A DNA stretch of 64,000 bases from Megalonaias nervosa (taxonomy: Eukaryota; Mollusca; Bivalvia; Unionida; Unionidae), in NCBI GenBank assembly GCA_016617855.1, contig JAECUM010004451.1, forward strand, positions 52,976-116,975, written 5' to 3'. The notes below the pieces were generated by a model. It was not told where the DNA came from. It saw only the letters and a list, made by a program, of their open reading frames with translations, and did not search any database. Positions 1 through 12,019 of this stretch are shown here, in pieces. Made by a program: the position numbers and the translations under genes. Positions within the stretch are counted from its first letter, which is position 1. Every line of letters begins with the position of its first letter.

Positions 1-3000
1 CAAGATTACACCAGGACATTGAATACTGCACACATTGGTTGACCAAAAATGAGGCGGTCATTTGGCACAGTGCACCAGTTTCTATTGACCAATGAGAGCA
101 TTGTGTAATGATAATAATTTTAATATGAACCTTAATGCAATTTGATCCTTTCACTTGATGATGATAGCCTATGTACAGGAGTAGCATAGTAAGAATCCTG
201 CTCCCTCCTCCCCACCCCCCGCAAAACTTGATTCCGGGGCCCCTTCCCAATAAAGAAAGTTGTTTGATTGGAATGTTGACCAACCCAACCCCCCAACCTC
301 CATGCTGTTGTTGGGGTTGCTTGGGTGGCTGCTATGCCTCTGCTTTACAATTTCAATTACAACAGAGCTGAGCCTTTGAAAATTTATAACTGCATTACAC
401 AGCAAATTAAAACTTGTAGCAGTAGTTGGTTGCCTGCAGTGCTAGATAAGCGAGCTGTTCTCTGCCATTTTTTTTTTTCTTTCTGTCATGATGGGTGGTG
501 GAGAACAATCAGTTTAAGACATAACCTGTTCTGGTGGATCTGCATGTTTAATATTGATTATTGGACCACTTGTCATTTCCGACCACTGGCTGAACGTGAC
601 CAGCGACCATGATGTCTTGGCAAAATACGCATTTCGACACTGCTATGAATGACCGCATTGCAAACACGGGGATAAACTCCACTGACCTTTATTTAATCAA
701 ATGACCGCTTATATGTTATTAAAACAAGAAGAAAAAAGAGAGACTGATACCAGTATCTGAAATTATGCTTATAATGTTTTTATATTTTCAATTGTAAACC
801 AGACTTAAGTACCTTTAGAGTATCCAAGCACTTAGCCTGGTTCCCAGATTTATAGTAGCTACTGCCCATACGTATGAGTAGGACCCAGCATCCAGCTCTG
901 TGAATGACAGTATCACGAAAAGAGACAGACACCACTGACCTTTACGTAATCATTTGCAACAAACAATCACTTGAATAGTAAATATTATTTTGATCAAAAA
1001 CACACCTGAAAAAAAAAAAATGATAAAGGATTCTGGCTAATGGTTTGTATATAGTGACCAATGGTACAGATTATAAACCAGGCTAATGTACATGTCACGA
1101 CTTCCCCTTGTGGTGCTGAAATTAAGGTAGTAATCATGTATATTGTTTGTCGTTAGAGATAATCCGTATTGCCTGGGAGTGAAAAAGGTCTTTGTCTATT
1201 AAACCAGCAATTGTTTGTGGGATTCGGTTGATAGTGTTAAAGGCTTGTGATGTTTGTTGTTTTGGGGGGTTTTTTTTTTTCCTGCTGTTATGATTACATG
1301 CCAGTCACCAAGCTGTCGTCTATTCAAATTGGCACGACTGGGTTACACACTTTGTTTATAGAGTTAATTCCTGTAAGTTTTCTTTGAATTAAGCTATTGA
1401 CTTTTGTCTCTGAGTAACTGATTATGTTTCTGGATGAGATAACTGTTTCTTTTTATTTCATTAATTGTTCGATATGCAATGCACATGTATAGATTTTTCA
1501 TATCTTCTCAAAGTCTAAAGTACAAGTCACACGGGTCATGTATGTGCATTTACTCATTTAAAATTAAATATAAATTGTTCTTTTAAAATCTAACAGAACT
1601 TTTCTTTAACCAAAGTCTATTCAATCCTGATTTTTGAATGATCTGCACCATAACTGTCATCAAGAAACTTGCAGATGAAAATTATAGATCTCCACAGTCT
1701 TTTACAATGGTGGCCATGTACTAAATTTGGGTCAAGAAAAGAGCACTTCGAGTGGAATCGTCACAATATAGGGTAGTACAGATTTGTTTATTAATGTGCG
1801 TAGTGTTCATTGTGACATCACAGTGCACGACATTCAATCTGGATTGTACTGGATCACACCTTCAGGTTTATTTTGTTAAAAAATATCTACATACTTTAAC
1901 ATTGATTTTGCCATATGCACTTCTCAGGGCATCTAAATAATGACCTTCGAAAAGAATGTGGATGTATAAGAATCCAAATGAAGTGAATACTTGCCACTTT
2001 AAGGTATGTAGAATCAAATTCTATCAAATGAAACCTATTACTGTAATAATCGGTGTTCAATGCCTATATGACCTGTGTGACTTTTACTATAGTCAAAACA
2101 TCTTTAAAGTCGATATTACAACTGAGAATTAATAATGTTAACACCTAGTACCTTAATAAGAATGGTAGAACCTCCAACTAAAAAGAGACAAATTTTAACA
2201 CTGGAGAAAATAATTATTGTAACTGAAAGAAGTGAAAAAGAGCAGACCACTTGCAATATAGCGGTTTAAACGTCAGTAAAACAAATTTAGGGTGTTATAA
2301 AGGAAAAGGAGTAAATCAGAAATGGTTTCATATGCTAATACATGTACATGTGATCTTCAACTGTAAATGTGATTTCATGTTTAATGTTAGAAGTATATCT
2401 TTATTGATGTAATAATTTGTTCAGATGAATGCATGCCACATTTTAGCAAGAACTATTAATAAAGAATAGAATATATGTACAGTGATTGTGGTTATTTTAC
2501 TTTAAATTGTTCTGAAACGGGACCTTGGAAACTGGTCTTTTTGTACAAACATTTTATAAGAGACCGTTTTTTGTTGGCAGAAGGGGTGTTCTGTCATAAC
2601 AGGTTTTACTGTAATAACTTTATTTTTGCTGATTTTTTTGTATCCAGTTGGTAAGCATAATCCCTTTTCTATTGATCCATGGCACTAAATCCTATAACAC
2701 TCACTTTTTCAGTATCAATCCCAGTCAGATGAGAATACTATGTCTTCAGCACTGTTGACCTCAGATTTGAACTGCTGACACTTGCATGGAAAGCAGCATT
2801 ACCTCAAGGCATAAAAACCATTTAGTGAGACCTGTTTTACCGGGAAGTGGCTAATGTGTGGGACAGCGTTGCATGACTTGTTCTTTCATGGCAGAAATTT
2901 GAGGAAGAGAGAGAGCAGTCATGTCAGAAATTCAGGACAGAGAGGGGGTGATAAATAAATTTAAAAAGACCACAAATTGGATGAGCTGTAATTGCTTATA

Positions 3001-3054
3001 TAGGATAGAAATATTATATTATGTTATTGTGTGCAGTGCATGCTCAGCCATTTA
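1..3054. other. Upstream non-coding sequence, no gene recognised
   Basis: No host coding segment, splice-bounded exon or RNA gene was recognised here. Several short open frames (up to about 95 codons) have no recognisable family and no conserved-looking composition. The block 2496-2613 ends in TTTTACTGTAATAA; read on the - strand it begins with CAGTAAAACCTGTTATGACA, the style of a pogo/Tigger terminal repeat, but no partner end was found. Confidence 0.5.
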
Positions 3055-6000
3055 ACAGTGTCATCATCAGCAATATGCAGTGCCTACAGTCCACTGGGGA
3101 ACTTTGTCAGTGGACGGTTGTTCACAGTGTGTGACATGGGCTGAAGAGCTCCACAGCAACAGGAAGATTTAGCGGCCTGGTCCCATTGGACAAGGTTGAC
3201 TGCATAACGACCCTGTCTGTCTGAAAACAGTTCAGTGTGGTCCACAGATGATGTGAAAGGTTGAAACCAGGAGGGCAGGCAGATGTCTCAGTTATGAGGG
3301 AGCGGTTACAACATCTGTTGAAGACCAGTCAATGCTCATGCCGAAATAGCTGTCATATCCTCTGGCAATGGACCAAACCAGATTGGGCATTTTAAAGTCA
3401 AGCTGACTGCTGGATGTGAGGTGATGTCCATGTGCAGTGGAAGTTTCTCACTGGCATAGACCTTAGCCAACATTTTTGTGGTTGCTTCCTGTCGACACAG
3501 ATGTGGAGGAGGAATATTGCTAAGTACTGGCAGCCATGGTAAAGGAGTAGGATGTAGTGTTCCAGAAATTATGCGCATTGTTGTGTTGAGCTGGACATCA
3601 ATTGACTTCGTATGGGATGATCTAGCTCAGACAGGAGTGCAATACTTGGCTGTCGAATAACAGAGGTGCCAGTGCTGATGTCTTGAGCGTCTGAGCACTA
3701 GCGCCCCAGGTTGAGCCAGCCAGTTAGCATAGTAGGTTGTTTCGAGTGCAAAGTTTTGCTGCAGGTTTCTTCAGGTGGTTGTAGAATGTCAGTGATCTGT
3801 CCAGAGTCACACCAAGATATGTTGGTGTTGGGTCGTGTTTTGTTTGGTGCCCATTGAGGAGGATGCGAAGCTCACAGTTCGCATTTGCATTGTTAAGGTG
3901 GAAAACGTTGGAGACTGTCTTTGTTGTGCTTGGCTGTAGACACCATTTCTTGAAGAAGTCCGTCATATCCTCCAGGTCCTTGTTTAGTACTCCCTCAAGC
4001 TCAGCAAACGAGCAACTTTAAATCCCGAGAGCAATGTCATCTGCATACATGAACTTGCGTGACTGTGTTACAGGTAAGTCATTGATATAGACAGTGAACT
4101 TGGCAAAAGAACAGACCTTTGCGGGAGTCCATTAGTCTGATGCCTACACGAGCTGCAGCTCTCTCTGATGTGCACTCTGAAGTGCCTGTTGCAAAGGAAC
4201 AGTTCAGTAGTCTCAACTATCCAGTGCATCAGTACTCTGGAAATTTCAGCAGCAGCCCTGTATGCCAGACCGTGTCATTTGCCACTGTTAGATCTAGAAA
4301 AACAACTCGGGTTTTAAGGTTCCTCTGAAACCCGTTTTCAACATATGTAGTCAGGGCAAGGACTTGATTGCAAGTGCTACGGATATGCCTGAAGCCTGCC
4401 TGCTCAACAGTTATGATATTATCCAAGTCCAGACCAATTCTTTGGAGAATCAGGCATACCAGTACCTTAAAACAGACTGAAAGCAAGGAGATCGGCTGAT
4501 AATTTGCTGCATTGTTGGGATCTTTGCCAAGCTTTGGTATCACAATAATCTTTGCCTGTTGCCACAAAGTTGGCATGCACTTTTCTCTAACAACCCAAGT
4601 GTGAAAAGCAGCAAGCCATTCTTTTGCCTTCGGGTCAAGATGCTTCAGGAACTCAGGCAGGATGTTATCATATTTTGCTGCTTTGCCTGATTTGATGCTG
4701 CAAGCACCATTTCAAGTTCTGTTGTTGTAAATGCCTCTGGAGTATTTTGACCTTGTTCATCTGACTTCCAACGGCAGTATTGTCACCACTCATCTCGTAC
4801 GTGACATCAGTGCTGTTTCTCCAGGGGTGCTTTTGCCACTTGTAATAAATGGCTAGCTACAGCATTTGGCTTGACAACAGGGTGAGATTGAACTGGTGGT
4901 TGCTGAGAGGTGCCAAGTCATCGAATCGAGCTACAGCATTTCCGGCTGGCACGCGTAAAGTTGAGTGATCCAGTAGTTTCCTCCCAGCAAGTGTGCCTAG
5001 CAGTGTTCAGGGAATCGATCAGGTGATCTGCTATGTCTGGGTCTCCAGATGCTTCATATTCCTTGAGAAGAGCCTGACATTCTTCAGGGTGTATAGACTG
5101 GACGATGACCAGGAGGGACAGACTGATTGGCTGCCTTGAATATGGCTCTTTGGAAGCGGTGGTAGGATTCCTTGATTAGGATGCAGCAAGATGGTATGGG
5201 GACCATGCTACACTCCAGTATGTCAGCGTACTTCGTCCAGTCTGCTTTGCTGAAGTTCCAGCGCTGCTGTGAAGAGCTGTGTATAGCTGGCAGCTGAAGT
5301 CCAATATGGATAAGTATTGGTCTGTGCTGACTGGGGGGGGGGGGAAGTCATTTAGAACAGTTTGGCTGACTGGCTGAGGATGGTCACCAATGGAGCTGAC
5401 CCAGCAGAGGTCCGGTGAATAGTCTTTTGCCATCTTGCAGAATGAAAGGTCTCACGTTCCTTAGAGTGGTGGGTCAGAAGGAGGTCATTGTTCATTGCCC
5501 ATTCTACCAAGTGTTCCCCGTCTTCATCGGAGTGTGAGTAGCCCCAGTCCCAGGGTGATGACTGTTGAAGTTGCCAATGTAGACGGCTGGGTGTTCAAGA
5601 TTTGGAAGCATGTTGTTGTCCCAGTGGGCACTAGGCGTTTGTAGACATTAGCAATCTTGTACCCTCCAACCTGGACCACATTTCAGAATCTGGTAGAGGA
5701 AAATGGAGAGGCATGAGTAATGTCGCAGCATGCATATGTAGCACGGCCGAATTTGGGGTCAGGAGTTGATGAAATAAGGTCAAAGCCTCCAATGGTATAT
5801 CATGCTGCCACCTGGTCTGCTACATGAGTCGCCTGCAGACAGATTATGTCAACATTATGACCGTGGGTTATAGTGCTGGTGATGGTTCATTTGGCTGCTG
5901 AGAGACTCTCGATGTTAAGTTGTAAAACTCGTAGGGCTGGTCCGATGGCTTGAAAGTCAACGGACATTGGTGCATCGGGGACTGCTCTTGATTGTGGCAT

Positions 6001-6125
6001 GTAACCGGGATTCATTGCTGAATTCGGTTTGCAAGTTGGATCCTTTATTTCCACAGCCTTGGATGGAGCCTTGGCTGAGTATTGATGGGGAGTGCAACAT
6101 GAACACGGATCCATGCTCCCCAAGG
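3055..6125 (-). mobile_element. Decayed APE-type non-LTR retrotransposon (LINE, jockey/CR1-like)
   Basis: Read on the - strand, the pieces come in LINE order. At 5887-5940 LRVLQLNIESLSAAK is the typical start of an APE endonuclease. Endonuclease remnants continue to about 5180, including QKDYSP-type sequence. Reverse transcriptase follows at 4229-4576: IIVIPKLGKDPNNAANYQPI, SLLS, then EQAGFR and VVFLDLT. A post-RT block lies at 3724-3966 (PTYLGVTLDRSLTF), another at 3336-3578, and a C-terminal cysteine/histidine tail at about 3090-3150 (CCGALQPMSHTV). Many stops and frameshifts show the copy is dead. Exact clade assignment would need a tree. Confidence 0.85.
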
Positions 6126-7249
6126 ATAGAAAAGGATAGAAATGATGCTACACAATACTACTACCAATATATCAGGATTCTCTATAGTCATTAGACCCAT
6201 GACCCTATAATCTCAGGTACAGTGAAAATTGCAAGAGTGAGAACTTATATCTCAATAGTTACTAGTTCTTGAAAGTGACAAACTCATAGCAAGGATTGTT
6301 CATTATTTGTAGAGCAAACTGATGTTTAAGATTGTCTCATGTGGAATAGAGAGAAACACCTGTACAGTATTTTGTAAGAAGCAGACTTAGATAGACATGA
6401 CGATTGCTGATTTTTGTAACAGTTTCTTCCTTTCTAATTATCTATGACTGAATATTTGGTACAATACACAGGAAAACTATTTTATACTTTATTATATTTC
6501 TAACTTCAGCATTTCTATTTTTTGAACTTTCAAATCATTGTTAATGTAAAAATATACACTTACAACTTTGTAAATTATTGTGAATCACAAAAATTATATA
6601 TTTTTATATCATAACCAATTCAGTGTTATTTTAATAGATTGAAGCATGGCTTGTCATGCTAAAATTACGATTTTGTACTCCCAAACCACCAACATGGTCA
6701 CAATTTTCTGTAATCATAAAAAAGGAAATAAAAACCAACCAACTTTCATTATATGCCTGTTACATGTAGCATGTATAAACGGTAAACAGTCATGATTGGA
6801 GCTGATGTAAAACTATCCCTTGGGCAGTTTAAACAGTGGCAATTAAAGGCAGTGAGGTCAAGTATAAACCACAATTTCACATATTACTTAATTGGCTGAC
6901 AATAGCTAGCAAGATATGTTTGAAGGCTGAAGTTGATGAGACCATTGTGCTAATTTGCATAGGTAGGATCAGGGAGTGGAACAACCCATTATCTCATTAT
7001 AGGTAAATCAAGGAGAGGCTAGATGTGTGTACATAACAAAAGTTATTACATATTTTTGCCTTGAATTAGAATGTTTAAGCCATATGTAATATATGTTTGA
7101 CAAGTTTATGAACTGTGGCAATGTTTCTTTGAAGTCGGGTTTTACTGCATATATAGAATGCAAAGCATGATCATTTCATTTGTCGGAATAGTGTTCAAGT
7201 GTGATTCATTTTTGAAGCCAATTTAGGTTAGCCATCAGCAAAGCCCAAA
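6126..7249. other. Non-coding spacer
   Basis: AT-rich sequence between the LINE and the dispersed 1-kb repeat. No gene, tRNA head or terminal repeat was recognised. Confidence 0.4.
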
Positions 7250-8292
7250 CTTTACCATGACTGTTCATAGATAACACACTGAAGAATTAAAGTCAGTATA
7301 TGAATGAACTAAACTATTTTTTTCACCGAATCGACACAGCCAACATGCAAGTGTATCTGTTGTTAGAATGAGGGGTTTTCTTAATGTAATCACTCACTTT
7401 GTAGCTTCATCACAACAGTCCTTTAATAGGATTGCAAATATAAGGTTTTATTATTTGTCTAAATACATGTAGTAACATCAGGCATTGGTTAAATGGTATT
7501 TGCTTCACTGATTTTCATTTCTTAGTATTTTTCACAAAAATGAGTGAACTCAGAATACAACCTTGACCATACAGCATCACTTGAATTCCACAATGTAGCA
7601 TTGTCCCATATGTTTCTGACCTACATAATAGCATTTCATAGCTAAATATTCAGTAACGTAATATTTAGACTCTGCTTTCTATGAATTGTATATTGTCCTG
7701 AATACATTTGCCCAGAAGTTTACGAATAGAGACAATCTGATAAAGTGGTGCTTCCTAGATACTGCGATGTTCACCATTATTTTCCTATGACAGGTTCACT
7801 TATGGTTCCAAACTGACTTTTATGAAGAAAATAATGTACACGCAGCAGTTAAAATATTCATGTTACTGGTTTTATTCTTAGAACACAAATTGCTATTTAC
7901 ACAAGATTAAGTTTCAAAACACATGTTTGAATGTTTTTATCATCAAAGGATAACTTGCGAAATTGATAGTTGCTAACTTACTTGGGAAAGGGTTAATTGT
8001 CAATCAGCTATCAAAACACATGCCTGTGAATGTGCAAGACTTTGTTTGTTGGTGCAGCTGATATCAACACCAACTGTTTGATGACCTGAAGCCTTCATTT
8101 CGCTTTGAGCTATATAACATAACACTGGAACTAATCTGGCTAAGGTGAGGAGCATCTCAAAACAGATGGTCATTCAATGTTTTCTAAAAAAATCACAGGG
8201 CAAAGTTGTTTTCGCTTTCCTAACAGAAGAAGGCAAAGTTTTCATTTTGTGGGCAACTAAGTTGCCCATTTCGCCTGGTAGCGTGACCCCTG
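7250..8292 (+). mobile_element. Dispersed ~1-kb repeat, copy 1 of hAT-like non-autonomous element
   Basis: This block aligns along its whole length with 60100-61158, with many substitutions and small indels. It ends with GGTAGCGTGACCCCTG, the same end as the second copy, whose other terminus (59591) begins CAGGGGTCAAGCTA. CAGGG-type termini are usual in hAT transposons. A perfect 17-bp palindrome lies near the right end at 8251-8267. The left end of this copy was not located, so it may be truncated. The open frame at 8145-8357 lies mostly in this repeat and looks non-coding. Confidence 0.7.
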
Positions 8293-8387
8293 AGTTTTTG
8301 TTAAAAATATTGCATGCATTCTTCAGAAAGCCAGATTATATAGCAATAAGGATGTAAATGAAATAGTTTCTAATTTACTCCTTGTCC

Positions 8388-8651
8388 CCCAGCTGAGTTA
8401 TGCCAAAGACTTATAAAAATGGTACTAACAGCTGCCTCACTAGGCGTTCAGCATTAAGAGGTTGTGTTAGGACTGGTTGGCTTGGTGTCAGGATAATGTG
8501 TCTGGGTGGGACATGATGCTACATGACTGTGGCATGATGCCCCAGTGCTAGACATCACTATGGACTGTCACACTGCAGACATCGTAGCTATATATTTGAA
8601 AAATTGTTAAAGCTACATTAAAAATTCAAATCACACACATACATACACACA
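8388..8651 (+). mobile_element. SINE family A, 5'-truncated copy
   Basis: The body (TACTAACAGCTGCCTC..., GACTGGTTGGCTTGGTGTCA, ending in CACACACATACA) matches five other copies in the window. The tRNA-derived head is nearly all missing. The insert is flanked by a 12-bp target duplication TACTCCTTGTCC at 8376-8387 and 8652-8663, showing retrotransposition of a truncated copy. Confidence 0.88.
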
Positions 8652-9078
8652 TACTCCTTGTCCTTTATAGCACCCAGAATTTATTTTATGATGTTTTAAC
8701 TGCTATTTTGCGAGTGGTCTCCTCATTTTCATTTTTTTCAATGACATTATTTATTTCCTCCAGTGTTGGAATTGTTCTCTTTTGAACTGGTGGTTCTGTC
8801 ATTTTTATTAAGGTGCTAGGTGTTAAGATTATGAGTGCTAAGTTGTAATAATGACTGTGATAATGGTTTTGATCAGGCTTTGGGGAAATTGTATATGTAC
8901 CAATGAAAGAAATAAAAGACATAAACACACAATTGACAATTACAAATAGTTGAGCAGATCCTATCATCATTCTTGTGTTTAATTAGAAATTAGACTTTCA
9001 TTTTGAATGTTTTGAGAATTTAATGTTCAAACACACAATTACAACTGTACTGGATCTGTGTTTCTGTTTGTCCATAGT

Positions 9079-9591
9079 GACCAGGTTAGCCTTTCTGCCA
9101 GAATTAGAAATCACTCCATCTCAAGATTTTATCAAAGTGGGGATGAATTTTCTTACAAACAGAAGATTAGTCCATGTCTCATTGGAAAGAATAGACAAGA
9201 TTCTGTCCCTGTTGGAGGCAGTGAGAGTCAAGAGCACACTGTCGGCTTGCCCTTTCTCTCTCCGCTTGAGACCTTGAAATCTGCAGTGGATCTGGTTCTC
9301 CTAGGTAGACTGCACACTTGTGTCCTATCCAGTTTCTCCTTTTGGCAGCATGGAAACCACTTTGGGACTGCTAAATTGCTCAGATTGTTTTTAGGTTGAG
9401 AAGTTCACCATCATCTTATTGGGTGGACAAATCATGACTGGTTTCAAGTTGGACCCGTGCGTGCCCCCCCCCCCCTTTCTGTTTGGAGGCATGTCAGATT
9501 TGTGGTGGGGCACTCTTCTAGAGCCAGAAGGGCCAATTCTTCAAGGGTCATGGTCCCTGGAAGAATGTACTTTCCACATTGACATTTGGAA
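9079..9591 (+). pseudogene. DIRS-like retrotransposon fragment: end of RT and start of RNase H
   Basis: One frame reads LEITPSQDFIKVGMNFLT, then VHVSLERIDKILSLL, the typical end of a DIRS-group reverse transcriptase. Other frames continue with LKSAVDLVLLGRLH and SDLWWGTLLEPEGPILQGSW, SLEECTFHIDI, which correspond to the early RNase H region (TDAS...WG.H...G.WS.E...HIN). At least two frameshifts separate these pieces, so the copy is dead. It is cut at 9591 by a SINE insertion and resumes at about 9919. The family is recognised from motifs only. Confidence 0.72.
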
Positions 9592-9918
9592 ATGGACTGT
9601 TCAGGTGGCCTAGTGGTTAGAGCACCCGTCTCAGATGCAGGAGGTCGCAGGTTCAGATCTCAGCCAAGTCATACCAAAGACTTATAAAAATGGTGCTAAC
9701 AGCTACCTCGCTTGGCACTCAGCATTAAGAGGTTAGTGTTAGGACTGGTTGGCCTGGTGTCATGTTAATGTGACAGGGTGGGACATGATGCTACATGTCT
9801 GCAGCATGATGCTTCAGTGCTAGACTTCACCATAAACTGCCACACTGCAGACATTGTAGCGATATGACTGAAAAATTATTACACCTACATTAAAAATCAT
9901 AATCACACACACACACAC
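9592..9918 (+). mobile_element. SINE family A, full-length copy inserted in a DIRS-like fragment
   Basis: The tRNA-derived head carries an A-box-like TGGCCTAGTGGTTAGAGC and a B-box-like GGTTCAGATCTC, followed by the family body and a (CA)n tail. The 10-bp duplication ACATTTGGAA occurs at 9582-9591 and again from 9919, so the insertion borders are clear. RNase H coding sequence of the host element continues on the far side. Confidence 0.9.
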
Positions 9919-10135
9919 ACATTTGGAATTGAGGGCATTGTTTGGGTGCTTCCACTAAATCTGAGGTCGTTGTGTAATGGTTTCCATCAACAGCATGCCG
10001 GTGGTAGCATACCTCAAGAGACAAAGAGGCACATATGCTCCTTCTCTGCGTGGAGGTTTTGGAACTACCTTCTTTTATCAACTTCATTTTGTCACATTCA
10101 GATTCCTGGCAGAAATACTTGCATGTGATTTGTTT
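9919..10135 (+). pseudogene. DIRS-like retrotransposon fragment: second half of RNase H
   Basis: Starting at 9965 the frame reads GRCVMVSINSMPVVAYLKRQ, then RGTYAPSLRGG. This matches the conserved RNase H block of DIRS-type elements (V.V.TDNTTVVAYLN.QGGT.S). A shifted frame continues with LHFVTFRFLAEILACD, like the following IPG..N..AD motif. With 9079-9591 it forms one element interrupted by a SINE. No tyrosine-recombinase portion was found after it. Confidence 0.72.
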
Positions 10136-11683
10136 TTCTTCCATTGTTTAAAAGCAGAATCTCTCAATGAAATTACTATCATTATATTTTGTATACTTTG
10201 TGAAGCACCTAAATATTCTTTGCTCTGAAATTTACTTTGCATCTTGCAATACAGATATCTTTATTCATTTGAGTGGGAAAGCCTTTTTGACTTACAATGG
10301 CTTTGTGTTCAGCTTTAAAAGAGCATTCTGCACAAGTACTGAGCTGAGCCAACGGGTAAATTCGATACGATGGACATCCACAATTATATAATTCTCTTGC
10401 TATGACTTTCTAATTGGAGTAATAAAACTTAATCTGTCCACTACAAGCAGCATCATGGAAATCTATCTCACCTGGACTATTAAATATACAGGGATCCACA
10501 CTTAGTACATGAGGGTTGTATCTCCACAATAGGAATTCCCCCGTCTCACATTAAGTATCAGAGAATCTGAGATTTTGCTATATGACATTTATTTCAATTT
10601 TTCTTAAGTTGTACCGCATTCCTCTTTTCATCACTGTAACCTAAACCCAGTTTTTAGATGGATTCTTTTAAAATTTCACTTTTGTCTGGCCTCCTGCAAA
10701 GGAGGTCTACAGGAAATGCAAAGAGCTCATGTGTGATGAGGCATAACTTTTTCTGCCTATGTTTTGTCCAGTCGGAGATGTGTTTTGTTTTAGGAATGTA
10801 TCATTTTTATTGATTGTTTTTATTTCTATCCCAGGTACCTCATTACACATGCACACAGCACACTTTCTGTACATCTGCATGATATCAACAAGAGGTTCTC
10901 ACACATCTTGCTGTATATTCTGTTCATCAGATTTGAAAATGGTGCTGACTTGATCTCCAAAAATGGCCACAATGGAGGCCATCTTGAATATCTTGTTACC
11001 ACTACACCCTCTCAATAGATGGTTTTATTGACTTGCAGAGTTGAGATTTGAGTGATCTCTAAAGGCGAATGACAGTGGCTTTAGACCACTCTGCCACCTG
11101 CGACCCCAGATTAGTTCAGTGATCTTGTAATCATGATGGTAAAGGGCAGTGACACAGATTTTTTTTCTTGAAGCTGCAAATGTCAGTTCAGAAAATATGT
11201 TTTCTACCAGATTTGTTGTGTTTGAATTTGTTAAGAATATCTCAGATGGTTTAAATTTTTAAATTTTTAGTAGTTAAAACAAACTAAAAGGAGGCAAGAA
11301 TTATACTTCTCATGAATTCCTGTATTCTTTTTGGTTTAAATACAAATATCTGCACATGCAAAAAACATGCACCTTGGGGAAAAAAGCTGTATCAATTCCA
11401 CATTAACTTCAAATTTCTTATGAAAATATGAAAAGTCTATTACTTGCATCACATGCAGTAATCCCTGCCTGATTTGGACTACAACTAACCTCCATCCCAT
11501 TTTAAGACTGAAATGTCCACCATAACTATTTTCAGATCAGGCATGTATGACATGTTTTTACTGGATTTGAGCTTTAAAAAGGATCTTTTGGCTAAGTGAA
11601 GCAATGTTCTTGAGTTTTAGATTTCCTCACACAGCTTCGTCCACATTTTTCTAATGTCATGTTGCCTATTACTTTCATTTCAG
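10136..11683. other. Non-coding sequence upstream of FBXL5 exon 2
   Basis: Probably part of FBXL5 intron 1. No exon 1 candidate was recognised. A short stretch around 10930-11010 (AAATGGCCACAATGGAGGCC) resembles the degenerate tandem family seen at 38350 and 61180. Confidence 0.45.
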
Positions 11684-12019
11684 ATAATCTCCACAAATTT
11701 TTCTGATGTGTTTCATCTGACTACACTGCTGAAGAACCTGCTTAATACATTTCATGAGTTCAAGGCTCACGAGCAAATCGAGAACAAATTCATCATGAAA
11801 AAATTGAAGAGCAAGCTAAAGGCCCTGTCAATTCAGAACACAGCTGTGTGTAACTGTCACAAGGATAACAAGCTTACAGACATTCTCAGTCTCCTGGAAG
11901 ATGGCTATCAGTGTACAAAGAAATCGGATGTAGAGCGGATCAACTATGGAATCAAATTGCGCAAGGCTTTGGAAGATTTTACACAAGATTTTATACCCCA
12001 TATGGAGGAAGAAGAAGAG
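11684..12019 (+). CDS. FBXL5: FBXL5 exon 2: hemerythrin-like domain
   Basis: This 112-codon exon encodes most of the hemerythrin-like helical bundle that binds a di-iron centre and stabilises FBXL5 when iron is present. Known human ligands have clear counterparts: His57/Glu58/Glu61 in EFKAHEQIE (codons 11768-11773 and 11780-11782), His80 in CHKDNKL (11858-11860), and His126/Glu130 in PHMEEEEE (11999-12001 and 12011-12013). Only the His15 equivalent is missing because it belongs to the preceding exon. A pyrimidine-rich tract ending in CAG precedes base 11684 and GTAATT follows base 12019. The open frame continues about 30 bases upstream and 105 bases downstream, but these parts are intronic. 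Confidence 0.95.

Noticed and set aside
11654..11683. Open frame extending FBXL5 exon 2 upstream with an ATG (MSCCLLLSFQ)
   Set aside because: The bases are a pyrimidine-rich splice acceptor ending in CAG, and known FBXL5 proteins continue into a conserved first exon.
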